A DNA stretch of 64,000 nt from Lepidurus packardi (GCA_023053545.1 JAKZAN010000005.1:1736001-1800000); one strand, 5' to 3'; positions 1 to 12,253 are shown, counted from the stretch's first letter. The notes: generated by a model not told the origin, from the sequence alone. Translations and numbers: made by a program.

Positions 1-2215
1 AAAATATCCCTTTTCGTACCTAGTACAGAAAACGACTATTACCACGACGAGGCGAGTGACGAATAAGAATTGAAATTACACTTTAATACAAGAAGTCGGC
101 CGTAAAAGCGGTAAAAGCTGCAGCAATTCATGGTAAGGCATCGAATGCAGGGTTTAACTCAATTAGCTCAGGGGTAAAAGAGTTAACTAAAGTCTTTTGA
201 GTCTTTCGCAGAAAGGCGACGAGACCTAAGAGCAATACAGGCATAATTAAAAGCGAAAAGGAGGCGGTCGACGCACTCCATTTCTAAAGTCGTTGAAGCG
301 AACCTAAAATAGTTCCGTATTTAAAGTCCTCTTCTATTATAAGAAAAAAAAGGAAGGCGTCAAGGGCGAAAATGTGATCAAGTCCGTCCCTTTCCTGTAA
401 AGGTTCCCTCTTTATCTGTCTGTTAAAGAACGCTAAGGAGGGATGCCCAAGGAACTTGACTCATTCCTTAATTTGCCTAAAAACTTAATTTACCAAAGTG
501 CGAGGATAAACGAAGTTGTCTCTTTCCCTCTTCACGGTTGGTACAACCAGCCAGCAACTTTCACTTAGCCACGACGCGTGTATGAGCCGAAAGCCCATCC
601 CATCATCCGCCCTGAACTTTTTTCTTTCCACGGCCTCATAATTGGCATCGAGAGCAAGATACTGCAATTAGGGATCCATTCCCTGTATAGAAAGCTCTGG
701 GTTTCTTGCAGGTAACCTAGCACGAACCAATCTTGGCACCCAATTAATGATGTCAATGCCTAGTGTACGACATTCCTGGTTAAGAAACTTATCGCTAAAG
801 AACAAAGCTATATGATGACCCGTTTCTGGCATGGTATACAGCTATACACACATAACCCATCAAACCGGCTCCTGTCGTGTCAGAATTTAGGCAAACGAAA
901 TAATAAAGGAAAGACGGGCAGCGTCTAAAGAGCTGCTTTCTTCTGCTACGCAACTAGCAGATTAGACGACAGGTTGCTCAGTTCACAGAGGCCAATAAGC
1001 TCATAGAATATTGAGAAATGTAACTAATTCGCCGTGAAAGCAGCCAAGAGGCACCGGGAACGAGTTTCCTTGTACCTTGTTAAAAAAAAGTAAAGAAATA
1101 CTACCATGCAGTTATGAAACTAGAGTATCGTGTTTAGAAAAAATGAAGAAATACAGTTGAGCCTATTTACCGCAGTAAATAGGCTCTTACCTATCTACTG
1201 TACCTATATACTAGGACTAAGATCTGAAACCAATCATGAGAACAGGTAGATAACAGTTGAGCTTGGCCAGAAATACTGACCGAACTCAAACGCAAGTTTA
1301 TGGCTGCCATCACAGTAGGAAACGAACCAGCTTACTGAGTACAAAAGGATGCAAGGGGCTCGCAACTGGTTCTCCATCAATGACGGGTATAAGCAGTTCA
1401 AGTCCGACTGCTCTAGACAAATCAAACACTTTCCAAACCTTGCAAATCAATACCTGAATACCGTCACGTGTTTCCTAACCTCACGGCAGTCTGGCTAGGG
1501 ACGAAAGAACGAAAGTATCAACAAATTTTCCATTCTCGAAACTCTGACAACGTGCTGTTAGTCTCATATATGGCAGAAATGATCCTTACCGTTATGGGTC
1601 TACTTTCGACGGTGCTTTTCAAGTTTGTCCAAGTTGTCGAAGGTGCTTTTAGGCCTACTTGTCGCAGAAAATGAGCAAAATCATCGAAGGTAAAGCTACA
1701 AATTTGCCTAAATGAAATAAAATTGAATTAAAAATCTGGTCTTGAAGAACATTTCTAAAGCAAATATGTATTATTATATTTTGTGTAGGCTAAGCTAAAT
1801 ACCTAATACTATATTATTGGCCTAAAAAATCTAAGGTTGTTTTCTTACGTCGCGTTAAAAAAGTCTTTCGTTTAGCTAAAGGATTTGCCATGCATACAAA
1901 GAAATAACTCGTAAGCTTTCACACAATTGACTGATAAAAACCAAGGTGTATCAAGAGGTATTTGAAGTAGTCTTCAAAAGTAGCATTCAAGAAACGATAC
2001 CAATCGTATGCCCGCAGCATGTGGTCTCACAAAAGGACAACAGTGTGTAGTTGCGAACTAAAAACTTACCCACCTCCAGGCGTTGTCTGAAGCGCAACCG
2101 ATCAGTAAAATCACTCTTGAAGACCGTTGTTCATAATTGTACAAGATTTAACTATACAAGCGTCCAAAATGAAGGCTATTTTGATCACTAATTGCTCTTT
2201 GTTTTTTGTTGACAG
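1..2215. other. No confident gene; AT-leaning intergenic sequence
   Basis: Contains a small perfect hairpin (1159-1186) and scattered splice-like signals. On the minus strand 656-485 an open stretch follows an acceptor (AATTGCAG) and reads YLALDANYEAVERKKFRADD onward to a stop; it has no recognisable domain and was not promoted to a gene. Nothing else is supported. Confidence 0.4.
1159..1186. repeat. Perfect 12-bp hairpin
   Basis: GAGCCTATTTAC, loop CGCA, GTAAATAGGCTC. Isolated; no RNA family recognised. Confidence 0.9.
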
Positions 2216-2356
2216 GTGCCTTACCCCAACGAACATTCAACGCACTCGAGACGCTGCACAACAGCGCCACGCGCGGTCATTTACGAACGTTGGTTCTGTA
2301 CGAAGACATTGCCATATTAAGCGTAATTAAGAAGGACAATAAAGAAAATGAAAATG
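2216..2356 (+). CDS. Candidate exon with ankyrin-repeat-like sequence
   Basis: A strong acceptor (TTTGTTTTTTGTTGACAG) opens a 141-nt segment. In phase 1 it encodes 46 codons including ETLHNSATRGHLRTLVLYED. The spacing L-H-x-x-A-x-x-G-H-L fits the core of an ankyrin repeat. It ends ATG|GTTAGT, a usable donor, leaving phase 1; read-through would stop at TAG (2359). No start codon or second ankyrin unit was found, so this would be an internal exon of a plus-strand gene beginning to the left. One repeat unit in one candidate exon is weak evidence. Confidence 0.28.
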
Positions 2357-2543
2357 GTTAGTTATTTAAAAAAACTGTAAATTACCCCAAATATAACGTT
2401 ATGTACTAAATTACTGCAAATCCAAATCTACTCATTTACTGGCATGTATGAATGTACGAAATACATCGTGATCCAACCCAAGTACAATCTCATAGATACT
2501 TCAATCGCATTTCGTTATGTATTTGTACCTTCTTCTTTTATAG

Positions 2544-3480
2544 AAGGAAGACAGATCGTCCGTGATTCCGCTGTACACATCTCATCCGGTATGGACATCA
2601 ATGGTGTCGCTCTGATCCCATTGGTTCCAACAGGGACAATAACACTATTACAGCCCAGTATACAATTGGGTGGGGATCGTAAGAGTATTGCCTATCGGCC
2701 AGGAGGTAGGCAGGGCTTTTTCCGTAACAAAAGACTCGCAAGCGGGGGGAGGATAAATGATTCTCATGATTCAAAAGAAAAGGGGGGCATGCAAAGTAGA
2801 TACTCTTAGGTTTGTTAAATAATTCTACGTTACTTTTCAGACAACATCTACTAAGAACATTTTCGTTCAGTGCTCAGTGTACCTGGGGATCCGCGTGGAG
2901 GTTTTACGCACCCGGCACCGTACCAGTACAGTCCAAAAAAAATAGATGTTCAGATACCAGGGCACACACACAGCTCGACGAACATCCTCGGAGACTACTT
3001 ACCGTCAGTCAGCAAAAATAATGCATTCATTTCTGCTTCATCTACCAGATATCCGCTTAGTCTTTCTTTCTCTCCCCACCCTTGCAATTTCTTCGTACCC
3101 TTTCCTGTTGAAAAGTCATGCAGGTCGCCAGTACCATCGAAATCCCCCCTCAGGCTTGGACTATCGCTTTCGTTTTATGTCCCTTTATCTTATGCAAATA
3201 AGAATACGGAACCCGAGACTGACATTTCACGACGCGCTCTCTCTCTCCCTTTTCCCATTCTTCTTTTTCTTTACTTACTTCCTCTATAGTTGTTGCGGGA
3301 GAAAAAGTCATTGGTCACGGAGACGCGATGTACGATAGCGCCGCTTTGGAGCCAATGGGGATGCCGTAAGCGACCATGCAGTAATGTCCGCGGAGGCTTC
3401 CCTTTCTCTTCCACAGAAGAAGCCATCGCCTAAGGGGAAGAAATGTACCTCCCCCAAAGCGAGAGTTTGGTACGGAATGA
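2544..3480 (+). CDS. Candidate three-exon 3' end of a plus-strand gene
   Basis: Three segments with good splice sites and compatible phases. 2544-2678 (acceptor TTCTTCTTTTATAG, donor ATC|GTAAGA) reads GRQIVRDSAVHISSGMDING onward. 3290-3365 (acceptor TACTTCCTCTATAG, donor CC|GTAAGC) reads VAGEKVIGHGDAMYDSAALE. 3417-3480 (acceptor CTCTTCCACAG) reads RSHRLRGRNVPPPKREFGTE then TGA. Phases run 1-1, 1-2, 2-stop and also connect to the candidate exon at 2216-2356. AATAAA follows at 3631. No domain is recognised in these segments. The gene would converge on BCL11. The 51-nt intron is very short, and chance assembly of splice signals is possible. Confidence 0.22.
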
Positions 3481-3630
3481 AAACTCGTATGCACGTATCT
3501 CTTGTACTGAAAATAAAAATGGTTTCAAAAAATAAGGAAAAGATGTCTTGAAGGTACAAGTGAATTCTCTGTATTGAAGAAGCCGCAAATATAGAAAACA
3601 AACGGTGTAGTTTTTTGGTCACTTACAAGT

Positions 3631-3636
3631 AATAAA
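3631..3636 (+). terminator. Poly(A) signal AATAAA for the candidate plus-strand gene
   Basis: AATAAA about 150 nt after the candidate stop at 3478-3480. Supports a transcript end only if the exon chain is real. Confidence 0.25.
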
Positions 3637-5734
3637 TTTCTATTCAAGTTTACACCCTGTCTACGTACTGGATTTTTTGGTATGATGCTGCGATGCACAA
3701 GGTGAACACTCAATTTTTTTTAGAGAACCCATCAACTTTACAATACAAGAATTCGAAGGAGAGGGGGGGGGGCTTTCACTCTTGTTGGCGATAGGTGTAC
3801 GAAGGGACAGAAACAGGTGTGTAACCAAAAAAAGGGGGTAAACTTTGTGCTGTACTTCATTCTGTGGTCAAAAGGACTAACATTGGCTTTGGGATATTAA
3901 ACTTACGAACAACCGAGAAAAAAAAAACGAATTTCTTAAACACGAACAACTTTCTTTTGCCATTTTTGCCCCTGCCTTGTAGGAACTTGCACCAGCTGAG
4001 GTGTGAAAACTACCACTTAATACCTCCATATCATAAATTATAATATTTCTCTGACAGCCTTCTTGTAAGGATTTGGATCAGAATGGAAGACATCTGTGAC
4101 AAAAACACAGAGTCCATTCTTTTTCGTTTTCTATAGACAAAACGGTCAGGAAAGTTCACCTTAACCAGTGAGGATTTCCTTCGATTGGAAACGAAACCAA
4201 AAAAGTAAAGAAATGAGCTGAAAATTTTAGTAAGGACTAGGTGTGAATTTTTGTTTGCTTTTTAACAAGGGCGAACTGCCAGGGTCACTGTGTAGGATAA
4301 ATAAAACCCCGACATGAACTCAAAAAGATTCGTAAATTTGGACAGAAATACCAATCCAACATCTATCTGCTGTTGTACGCTACTTTGATGATAATAATGA
4401 GGTAGCACTAGGCGTGTTCACAAGTACACAAGCAAGGGTTTTTTTACACTAGGAATTATTGGAGGCGTGGGTGCCGATTTGACGAAACCAAGAAATAGTC
4501 TGAATATTGCTTTCTTTGTTTTTATGAAGGGGAGAAAAAATAAATAAATACAAATACTTCTAAACGGTAAGGGAGGGGCAGTCACCGGGGATGGATGATG
4601 GGGGGGTAAAACGGTTTGTGATGTAGCAATACGAAATTTCTTTAGCGGTGACGTCACAGTATGTTTTTTTTCAGGGGGCGGAGGAGGGGCGTGGTTTTTG
4701 CGGAATGTCTAGCGGAATACTACATTTGGCAAATTCCAAGGGCAGTTTTTTTTCTTTATTTTTACACGTGGAACTCCAAGGGATAATAGGAAGTAATGTT
4801 CTTCCCCGAAAATTGTAGGTCGAGCTCGTAAACTACAAGTAAAAGTCGATATGTACCTCTGAACCTTGTAAGCAAAATACTATTCATTGAGTTTACCCTT
4901 TTTTCTTTTTACTCATTGAACCCTTGTCCTTAGAAACTGAACGTAAAACTAGAAGAAAAAACTAAACAGTCTTCGGTGCGCTTGTGTTCTTCTGATTGCC
5001 AAAAAAAAAAAGTCCAGAAAAATGATCTGATTTTTGAATTCTTATTTTTGATGACAAAAAAGGAAACAAATGTAAACAAACTGGGCTTTGGTATCAACGA
5101 CGAGTTCCGCTTCTAGCGAAAAACGACACAATATTAACATAATTAGGTTTGCAAAACAAAGTCAATCCAGGAGTGCGAAAAGAACTAAGCTAGTTTCATC
5201 TTTGTAAAATAGGACGACGAAATAACTTTCTGTACAAAAAAGCTAACACGCACTGCAACCCGTCAACACACACGATGACCAACGCCATCTGTGTGGGAAC
5301 TTAGCAAACGTTGGCTTTGTTCTTTTTGTTGACCCTTTCTCCTTAATTCTAATTCAAGACTGCCTTAAAGCCCATACCAAAGTAATGCGAGACGTGGGAG
5401 TCTGACATAACAGCAAAAGACAGAATCTTTTTTTCTACCTTTTCTTCAATCCCGCTCAGACCACACAAAAAAAGACAGAGAACTTTACAAGAGAACTACA
5501 ACACATTTATCACCGTCAACCAGAAACTAAAGCTTTCGAAAAGGAATCACGGGTCGTCGGCATCCATTACGACTTTCTCTTTAAATTCTGTGCTCTATAA
5601 AATACACTGATAGCATTTAATTCGTCCCCTTCCAAGTCACGTTTCGGCGCAGTTCGAAGTTTACAAAACGAAACAAAAACTCCTGTTGGCTGGACGCACT
5701 TCTTTCCGCGTTGATTTCGTTCCTTTTTGTCTAC
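3637..5734. other. BCL11 3' flank / presumed 3' UTR
   Basis: About 2 kb of AT-rich sequence with many T and A runs downstream of the BCL11 stop. The first part next to 5735 is presumably 3' UTR. No reading frame with protein-like composition was seen. Confidence 0.45.
4755..4760 (-). terminator. Possible BCL11 poly(A) signal
   Basis: TTTATT on the plus strand reads AATAAA on the minus strand about 975 nt past the BCL11 stop. I noticed no other exact hexamer between 4000 and 5735. The composition is AT-rich, so a chance match is quite possible. Confidence 0.2.
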
Positions 5735-8586
5735 TTATTCGCCTTTGATGATTTCCTTGTCATCCAGTCGTTCGTTGTGCAAATTCCACGTGTCCTTTGA
5801 AGCTGAGGTGCTGGAATCATCCGAATCGTCTCCGGAAACAATGTTCGACATTAAGAGTCCACCCGCTGCTCGCACTTTCTTCTGTTGCTGAACGACGCAT
5901 TTTCGCATATGTTTTTCAAGCGTGGAGGGTACCGAGAAGGGCATTTCGCAAAAACGGCAGCGATAGACATCTTTCCCCAGCCGACCATGGGTCTTCATGT
6001 GTCGGGTGAGTTTTGAACTCTGCGCGCAGGCGTAATTGCACAGTTCACACTTGTACGGTTTTTCGCCCGTGTGAGAGCGCCGGTGCACCGTCAAATTCGA
6101 GCAGTTTTTGAAGATCTTGCCGCAATACTCGCAAGTGTCGTTGCGACGACTCTCACGCTTGTGCTGCTGGTGATGGTTGGCGGCCGGCGACGCACACAAA
6201 CCCAGCGCTGCCGCGGCGGCGGAAGCCGGTGACGCGTGGCTGGTCGGTAAAGGGGGACCCGCGTTTAAGGACTTGGGGGCGGCGCCCGTGTTCAACCCCA
6301 AACCGAGGTTCAACCCAAAGTTGAGCGCCTTGAACGGGTTGCCCCCGCTTTTGCGGAAGAGCTCGGGATCGACGCCAGGCGGAGGAGGGAACAGGTCACG
6401 ATGGGAATGGGTCACGCCCGGTAGCCAGAGTCCGGCGAACAACGACTCTCTTTCGCGCTGATGGTCCCGGTCCAAGCTCGCGTCCCTGTCGTCGAGTTTC
6501 ATTCGCTTGGACAACGTCGGATCCAACGCCCTGAGTAGTCCTGAGTGCGCTAGATCCAGTGACGGTAAACAGGGCGGTAAGCCTCCGGCCGCGCTACCGG
6601 GTAGCAGGAAGTTCTTTGCGGCGGCGATGGTCAGGTCATCCCGTAATCGCAAGGATTTCCCACCGTTTTCGAGCGGTCGCTTTTCACCTCTCAGATCTTT
6701 GACCGCTTGGCGATAGGCCTCGCTGTACTGGTGCAGATTGGTGAGTCCAAACCTGTCCATCAGCTCTCCCACCAAGGAGGAAGAGGTGGTGGTGGTGGCC
6801 CCTGAACCCGATAGTGGACTAGGCTTGTCTCCCGGCACTGACGGAGCCGGTGTCGGCGGCGCTGACGACGTAGTTTTAACGGTCAAGTCTTCTGGACTGT
6901 CCTCTTCCTTACCTGTGAGGTCACCCCGTTCGGACTCGTCCCGCTCACCTTCGTCGATATCCTCACAGGGATGGTCATCGTCATCGGAAGCGTCTTCCAT
7001 GTCCAAGGGCTCTCCGTCGTCTTCGTCCAACGTGTCGACCGAGTCGTCAGCACCGGATTCCTCACCGTGGCTTCTTTTGGATCTGGACGAGTCAGGGGTG
7101 AGACTGGTGATTTCCGACTCACCCGGTTTCTGGACACTGGTCAAGCCATGGCTGCTGCGATTCTTGTGCGTACGCAAGTGTCGTCTGAGTTCGACCGTGG
7201 CATGGCACTGGAACGCGCAAATGGAGCATCGCAGCAAGCCCAGGGACGGGCTGTGGCTGTCTTTCCGAGATTCCGGGACAGGATGCGGAAGCCGGGGACT
7301 GATTTGCGAATCCGTTGTCGTACTGGTGGGGGAGTTGCGCAACAGAGGTTGAGGTGTAATAGATTTTTTACCGGGACTAACTGCATTGATAAGGGGGCTC
7401 TTCGATCTCCTGTCGTCGGAAGGGGTAGGCGACCGTTTCCGCGTTGCTGTGGGCGATGGCGTCGGCGACCTAGCCGAGGTGCCTCCGGCAGCCGTGCCCG
7501 TAACGCCCGGACTCGTCGATCCATTGCTCGCTAACTGCCTTAGCCGCTGTGAATAGAAGTCGGCGTGCTCGGCAGCGGAAGCCGCGGTACTCCCGGGGTT
7601 GTTTATTGCTGGCGACGGCGTGGAAGAACGCTGCTGACAAGCGATGACGTCGTTCGGCGGGGTATGGGGCGTGGGCGTAGGCGCGGTCGGCCGCAGAGAT
7701 GGCGTCGACGTGCGATCGCTGGCCATGCCGAAGGTATCGGCCGCTGCGGCAGCCGCGGCGGCCGCGAAGGGCGAGATGAGGTTCGGGAGCCCGAGTCCCA
7801 AGCGAAAATGTTCAGGCAAGAGTTGCTCCACACGTAAATCATGACTAGGTGGTCGTCCGTAGGGGGTGGCGGCGGCGTGGTGATTGAGGTGAGCTTGGAA
7901 ATGACGTTCACTTAAGGGTAGCCGAAGCATGCCAAAGGGCGAGTGGGGATCAAGAGGTAAATGAGGGTGGTGGTGGTGACCCATACTGGATAACAATAAG
8001 GGGTTGATGGACGCTGCGGCTGCCGCCGCAGCGACACTAGCTGGGGTGGGGAGATGAGCTGACGTGAGGGAAACAATGGAGTTGGAACAAGTACGCGACG
8101 ATCCTGATGTTGATAACGAGGTGGGGAAATGAGGGTGTGGCAAGGACGCCGAGACGGAGGGAAGATGCAACCGCGGATGGTGCAATGGCAAGTTCAAAGA
8201 CTGACTCATGACCATGGCCAAATCCGAGTTTCGCAGGGAAGCGAGCGAGGCTAAAGGTGAGCTGCTGCTAGTGAGCCCGAACGGCCCGGAAGAAGATGGC
8301 GCCACGCTCGAGATTCGTTGTTGGGTGATCGGACTGCGCCTCGGCGAGGGCTCCCGAGGGTTATGTTGACTACTGTGGTGTTTGCTGCTAACGGACTGCG
8401 ACTGCAAGGACTGCAAGGACTGCAAGGAAGACGTGGGCGGTGAGATGGATTTGGCGGCCATCGGCTCATCTTCCGCGTCTAGATCGACGTAGATTCGCAT
8501 CCCGTGCTCATTCTGAACGTGTTGTAGCAAGCCCCAGGCTGTCGTAAGGCGTTTTTGACAAGTCGAGCAAATGTATGAAGTTGGTT
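5735..8586 (-). CDS. BCL11: BCL11-family zinc-finger transcription factor, last coding exon
   Basis: Encodes about 949 residues of a nuclear C2H2 zinc-finger transcription factor. Known family role: BCL11A/B and fly CG9650 are sequence-specific regulators, mainly repressors, of neural and blood cell fate. Seen here: a C2H2 finger right after the splice site (CSTC...H...H, about 8569-8504); a lone finger CSIC...HLRTH (about 7240-7163); and a C-terminal triplet (about 6140-5898) with [20 protein letters not shown], the linker [20 protein letters not shown], then CRFCEMPF...HMRKC. This triplet is nearly identical to vertebrate BCL11 fingers 4-6. Between the fingers lie Pro/Ser/His-rich sequence, alanine runs (about 7737-7775 and 8013-8035), a Leu-Gln-Ser triplet repeat (8400-8427), an acidic block (about 6900-7060) and PEDLTVK, a CtBP-type PxDL(S/T)xK motif (6875-6895). 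The protein ends EIIKGE then TAA. Acceptor TTTTTATAG precedes 8586, and the first codon is split (G|AA = Glu). Upstream in-frame sequence is intron. Confidence 0.97.
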
Positions 8587-10452
8587 CTATAAAAAAGGAA
8601 TACAAAAATGGAAATGAAAACAGGACTGCACCCAGGAGGTAAATAAGACAACGTTTGGTTATCGAGAAAACAACCACACATTGCCACAATTGGACCCAAA
8701 ACGGTGTCAAGTATAGACACAGCTATCTCTCATCCATTATCCCCCTAACAATACATTACAATCCAACCGCCCCCTCGTACCACCAAGGACCCACAAGCAG
8801 CTGCCTAACGTTTTGTTGACATTATAAAAAGGGGACTTTTTGTTGCAAAAAGAGGGGTGGGAGTGAGAGTTATGGCTTTTTTTTTATTATTTTTATTTTG
8901 GGAAGGAAGGGTGAATTTCCCTCCTTTTACCCCCACATTATAGCCATTGTCCACTCCTTTTGTACAACTGACACTGGGCAGTAGGGTTACAATGATGTAC
9001 AATTCTTTGTTAAACAACCCTCAGAAATAAACGAATAAACGAAATAAATGAAATAAAAACAGGGAAAAAAAATCATAGAGATGTCGGCGGTGTCAGGCAA
9101 ATTCACTTGAAATTGAAATTGGGCGAGCACAGAGGGATTTGGAAAACACATACCGAATCAATACAGTACTGTCATAAAGAAATGTTATTTTTGGTTGCTG
9201 AGTGAGACTCATTTTTTGGGTTTAGTTAAAAAAAACTAAAAAAGAAACAAACGTTTCTCTGGCTATTTGGTCTCCAGGATGACCCCCTGTTATTTCCGGC
9301 TGCCAGTTGGCAAGGCGACAACAATACCACTGCATCGGCTACTTTAGGGGGGCCTCTGATGGGGCGATGCTTTTCCTTAGCAACTTCCATTCAACCAACG
9401 CTAACAGCACATTTCCGATGCAAATGCTTTACATGTGCAAGGTTCGTGACACGCTGCCAAAAAATAATAACTAGACAAATTCCCTTCCCCATCGGTTTCA
9501 TTCCGTTCCGCTTTTAATAACGTTTCCCATTGTCAAAACGTTATCCGCTGAGCTCTCCCCCCAGAAAAAAAAAATCCCTCATCTTTCCTTTTTTCCAAAT
9601 TTCCAAATCTCCTTTTAATAACAGATACCGGGTCAAGCCCAAACTTTCGGGTTGCACTAATCCATCAGCTAGAAACCAGCAGGGAGTCCAACTCCTTATC
9701 ATCATCCAATTCGTGCATAGTACGCGCAGGTAAATCGTACGGTAACACTATTACAATACCCAAAGCCAAGAATGCGGCCTGGGCCAAGCAAGCAAAGTTA
9801 ATTCGGCCCTTTCTCTTATGTTATTAACCTCAAACTCAAGCTCAGGATCCGTGAAAGCCAATACGAACTCATTTCCCCGCATAATAGCACACGGAATTTT
9901 TTATTGTATTTTTCCTAAGCATTGTATACGGCTCCCAGGCGTAAATCGTGCATCATAAACTCAACCAGTGGTTTTATTTCACGAGTAAAACGTCTACAAA
10001 GCCTGCTGCCTTAAATCAAAGGCAATCCGTCATCAGCAACACCGGACCCTGTCATGGCTTGTTTTTGCCCTTCTTTTATGAATTGCTTTTTTTTCCTTCC
10101 TTTCTTTCTGCCAAGCCGCAGCATTGAGAGGATGACAGATGGGACCCACCCCATTCGTTCAAGGAGCCTAAGTCGTTTCCTACCAAGTGTACAAAGTATC
10201 TGTGATGAAAACACAAGCTCCACAAAAAAACAAGATTTTTTTTTTCTTTCCTAGCTTGATCTTTGAAACTACGATGGGTCTGATCCTAGCTCATTAGAGG
10301 CAATCTCCCAATAATCATGCATGACTTTTTTTATAGGCTGGCTGACCAAAATCTGAAAATTCCTGGAGCCTGAAACTATCCTGTTTCTTACGCTTTTTCC
10401 GTTCTATGGCTTGAGGAGTTTTTAATCATCTAGGTTGCAGGGATGAACCATT

Positions 10453-10507
10453 AAATGGATGAAACGGATGAAATGGATGAAATGGACGAAATGGATTAAA
10501 ATGGATG
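10453..10507. repeat. 9-bp minisatellite AATGGATGA x6
   Basis: Six near-identical 9-bp units (AATGGATGA with C or T substitutions) in the BCL11 intron. The open frame across it reads a Met/Lys/Trp repeat, which is an artefact of the repeat. Confidence 0.9.
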
Positions 10508-11229
10508 CTGCTCCCAGGGTCATAATGTGTAATGCGAGGTACGATTGTGGTTCTGAGTGGGGTTTCGGCCGGTATTCATGCGTTGAGACAATCAAAAGTG
10601 TCCGTAAATATAGCTCGTGTGCGACAAGGTGTCGTTTCCCTGTTTTATTGATGAAAGTTGGAGAACGCGACCCCCTAAACTGCCATTCCGCTTCACAAGC
10701 AGCGCAGATCTTCTATTAGCACAAAGGCCTAACATCACCCAGAACTTTCCTTCACTCCCCACCCCCTTAAATGAGCGCCAAACTCTCAGATGAATCAACA
10801 CAAGGCCAAAAAAAATCCGTAAAAAAAGCAGCGCGTTTTCCACCCAAAGCTCTAGAAAACAAGAAAGGAATAAAGAATAAAAAAAAACAGGGAGCCTTAT
10901 CTGAACATTAAACACTACGTTGGTCTATACTCTGGTCGCAACAAAAAGCCAGTAACTGCTCTAAGACGAGATCGAAAGCCCGCACAGAGAACGGAACGGA
11001 CTAGAGCGAGACCAAACCGCACATAAAAAGGAAGACTAATAGAAATGGACGCTCCTAATCCGACGAAGACATGCAGCACTGCAATCTGACGTCAAACCTG
11101 ACGTTCAACCTCTCATCAGAATTAAACGCTTTAGGATTTAAGGGGAAGACACAAGTATATTAGGGTCCAAGCGAAAAAACCCGGCCACTTCAAACATGTT
11201 TTTTTTTTACTTATTTATTACCTTTACCC

Positions 11230-11293
11230 CATCAAATGCTACGAATTGTATCATTTTGAATCGGCCCTTTAGAATTGGATTCTTAATGCGGCT
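11230..11293 (-). mobile_element. Fragment of the Tigger-like element family
   Basis: About 64 bp matches, in reverse complement, the left subterminal part of the 12307-13138 element (its 12363-12426), including the shared core AATTGTATCATTTTGAATCG. Only this piece is recognisable, with no terminal repeats. It is a third copy of the family, 1 kb from the main copy and inverted to it. Confidence 0.8.
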
Positions 11294-12136
11294 AATAATA
11301 AAGAATAGTTAATAATGTTAATAATTTTCTATGCTAAATGGTCCCATGTGAAACCAAGAATTAGGGGCATGACATTGCATCTTCAAAGCCAAACTTTTTT
11401 TTGTTATGTTGGAGGTAGGACAGATATAGTCAGCAGAAATGGCAGGGTTTAAGGAGCGTTCAGGGATCTTATTGGTTTCGTCTCTTTGTCGTGACTCTTG
11501 GGTCAAACAGGGGATAGGAAAAAAAATAATAAAAAAAATTCCTTCCTAGTTAGCACATGCAAGGGGAAATCCAGAGTAGAAGCACATGCCAGGCCGCATT
11601 GAACGCGGCGAGGTTGTTAATTTGCATACGGGTGACAGCTTGTCGACTGTCGTAGTAGTACCGTCTGTGATGCTCATAACACCCTCAGGTTGGGCTCTCT
11701 CGCTCTGTGTCTCTCGCTCACTCGTCTCTTTTTCTCATCTCATTGCTGGCCGAGAAAATGTTCATTCTTTAGCAGCACGGACGAAAGGCTGCCGAAAATC
11801 AGGCTTGACAACATCCCATGTCGATCTGATTTGTTATGCAGTCAGAAGCAGCCATATACGACAACGCAAACGTCACTCTGATCCCAACATTACATAAGAC
11901 ATAAAAACCTGCGTTCTCCATCTGCTTCATTTTCCATTTTGGTACATTCTTTTCTCCTTTCCTTTTTTAAATTCGCCATACATTCACAACTAATTCGCTC
12001 ACTCTCAATGTGGGAAACATTTGTTGTGGGATAAATGAATTGTCCTTTTTCTGAGCAATTACTGAACCAAATCCTAAATTTCTAAGCAATCCAATGCAAA
12101 TCCAAACAAGTACAGTATTCATTATTCCATTAAATG

Positions 12137-12253
12137 TACTAAAAATTAGTAATAACTATAAGTTAACTAACAATAATTGGAATTACTATTATTAACTAAC
12201 CATCATTATTAACTACTCTTTATTATTAGTAGTAAATTTACTAAAAATTAGTA
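12137..12253. repeat. AT-rich block with duplicated palindrome TACTAAAAATTAGTA
   Basis: TACTAAAAATTAGTA occurs at 12137-12151 and again at 12239-12253, separated by sequence rich in ATTA and TAAC. It ends about 50 bp before the transposon's left end. It may be insertion-prone AT sequence or a cluster of homeodomain-type ATTA cores; the sequence alone cannot tell. Confidence 0.6.

Noticed and set aside
3290-3390. Alternative frame reading PLWSQWGC, suggestive of a thrombospondin type 1 repeat
   Set aside because: Too short; lacks the following CSxTCG motif and meets a stop soon after. Another frame chains better with neighbouring exon candidates.
6177-7911. Several 90-204 aa open frames on both strands overlapping BCL11
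   Set aside because: Antisense or shifted shadows of the GC-rich BCL11 exon; no domains, and the BCL11 frame contains conserved zinc fingers throughout.
8587-8710. Upstream extension of the BCL11 frame with hydrophobic residues
   Set aside because: Intronic read-through before the acceptor TTTTTATAG; conserved sequence starts exactly at the splice site.
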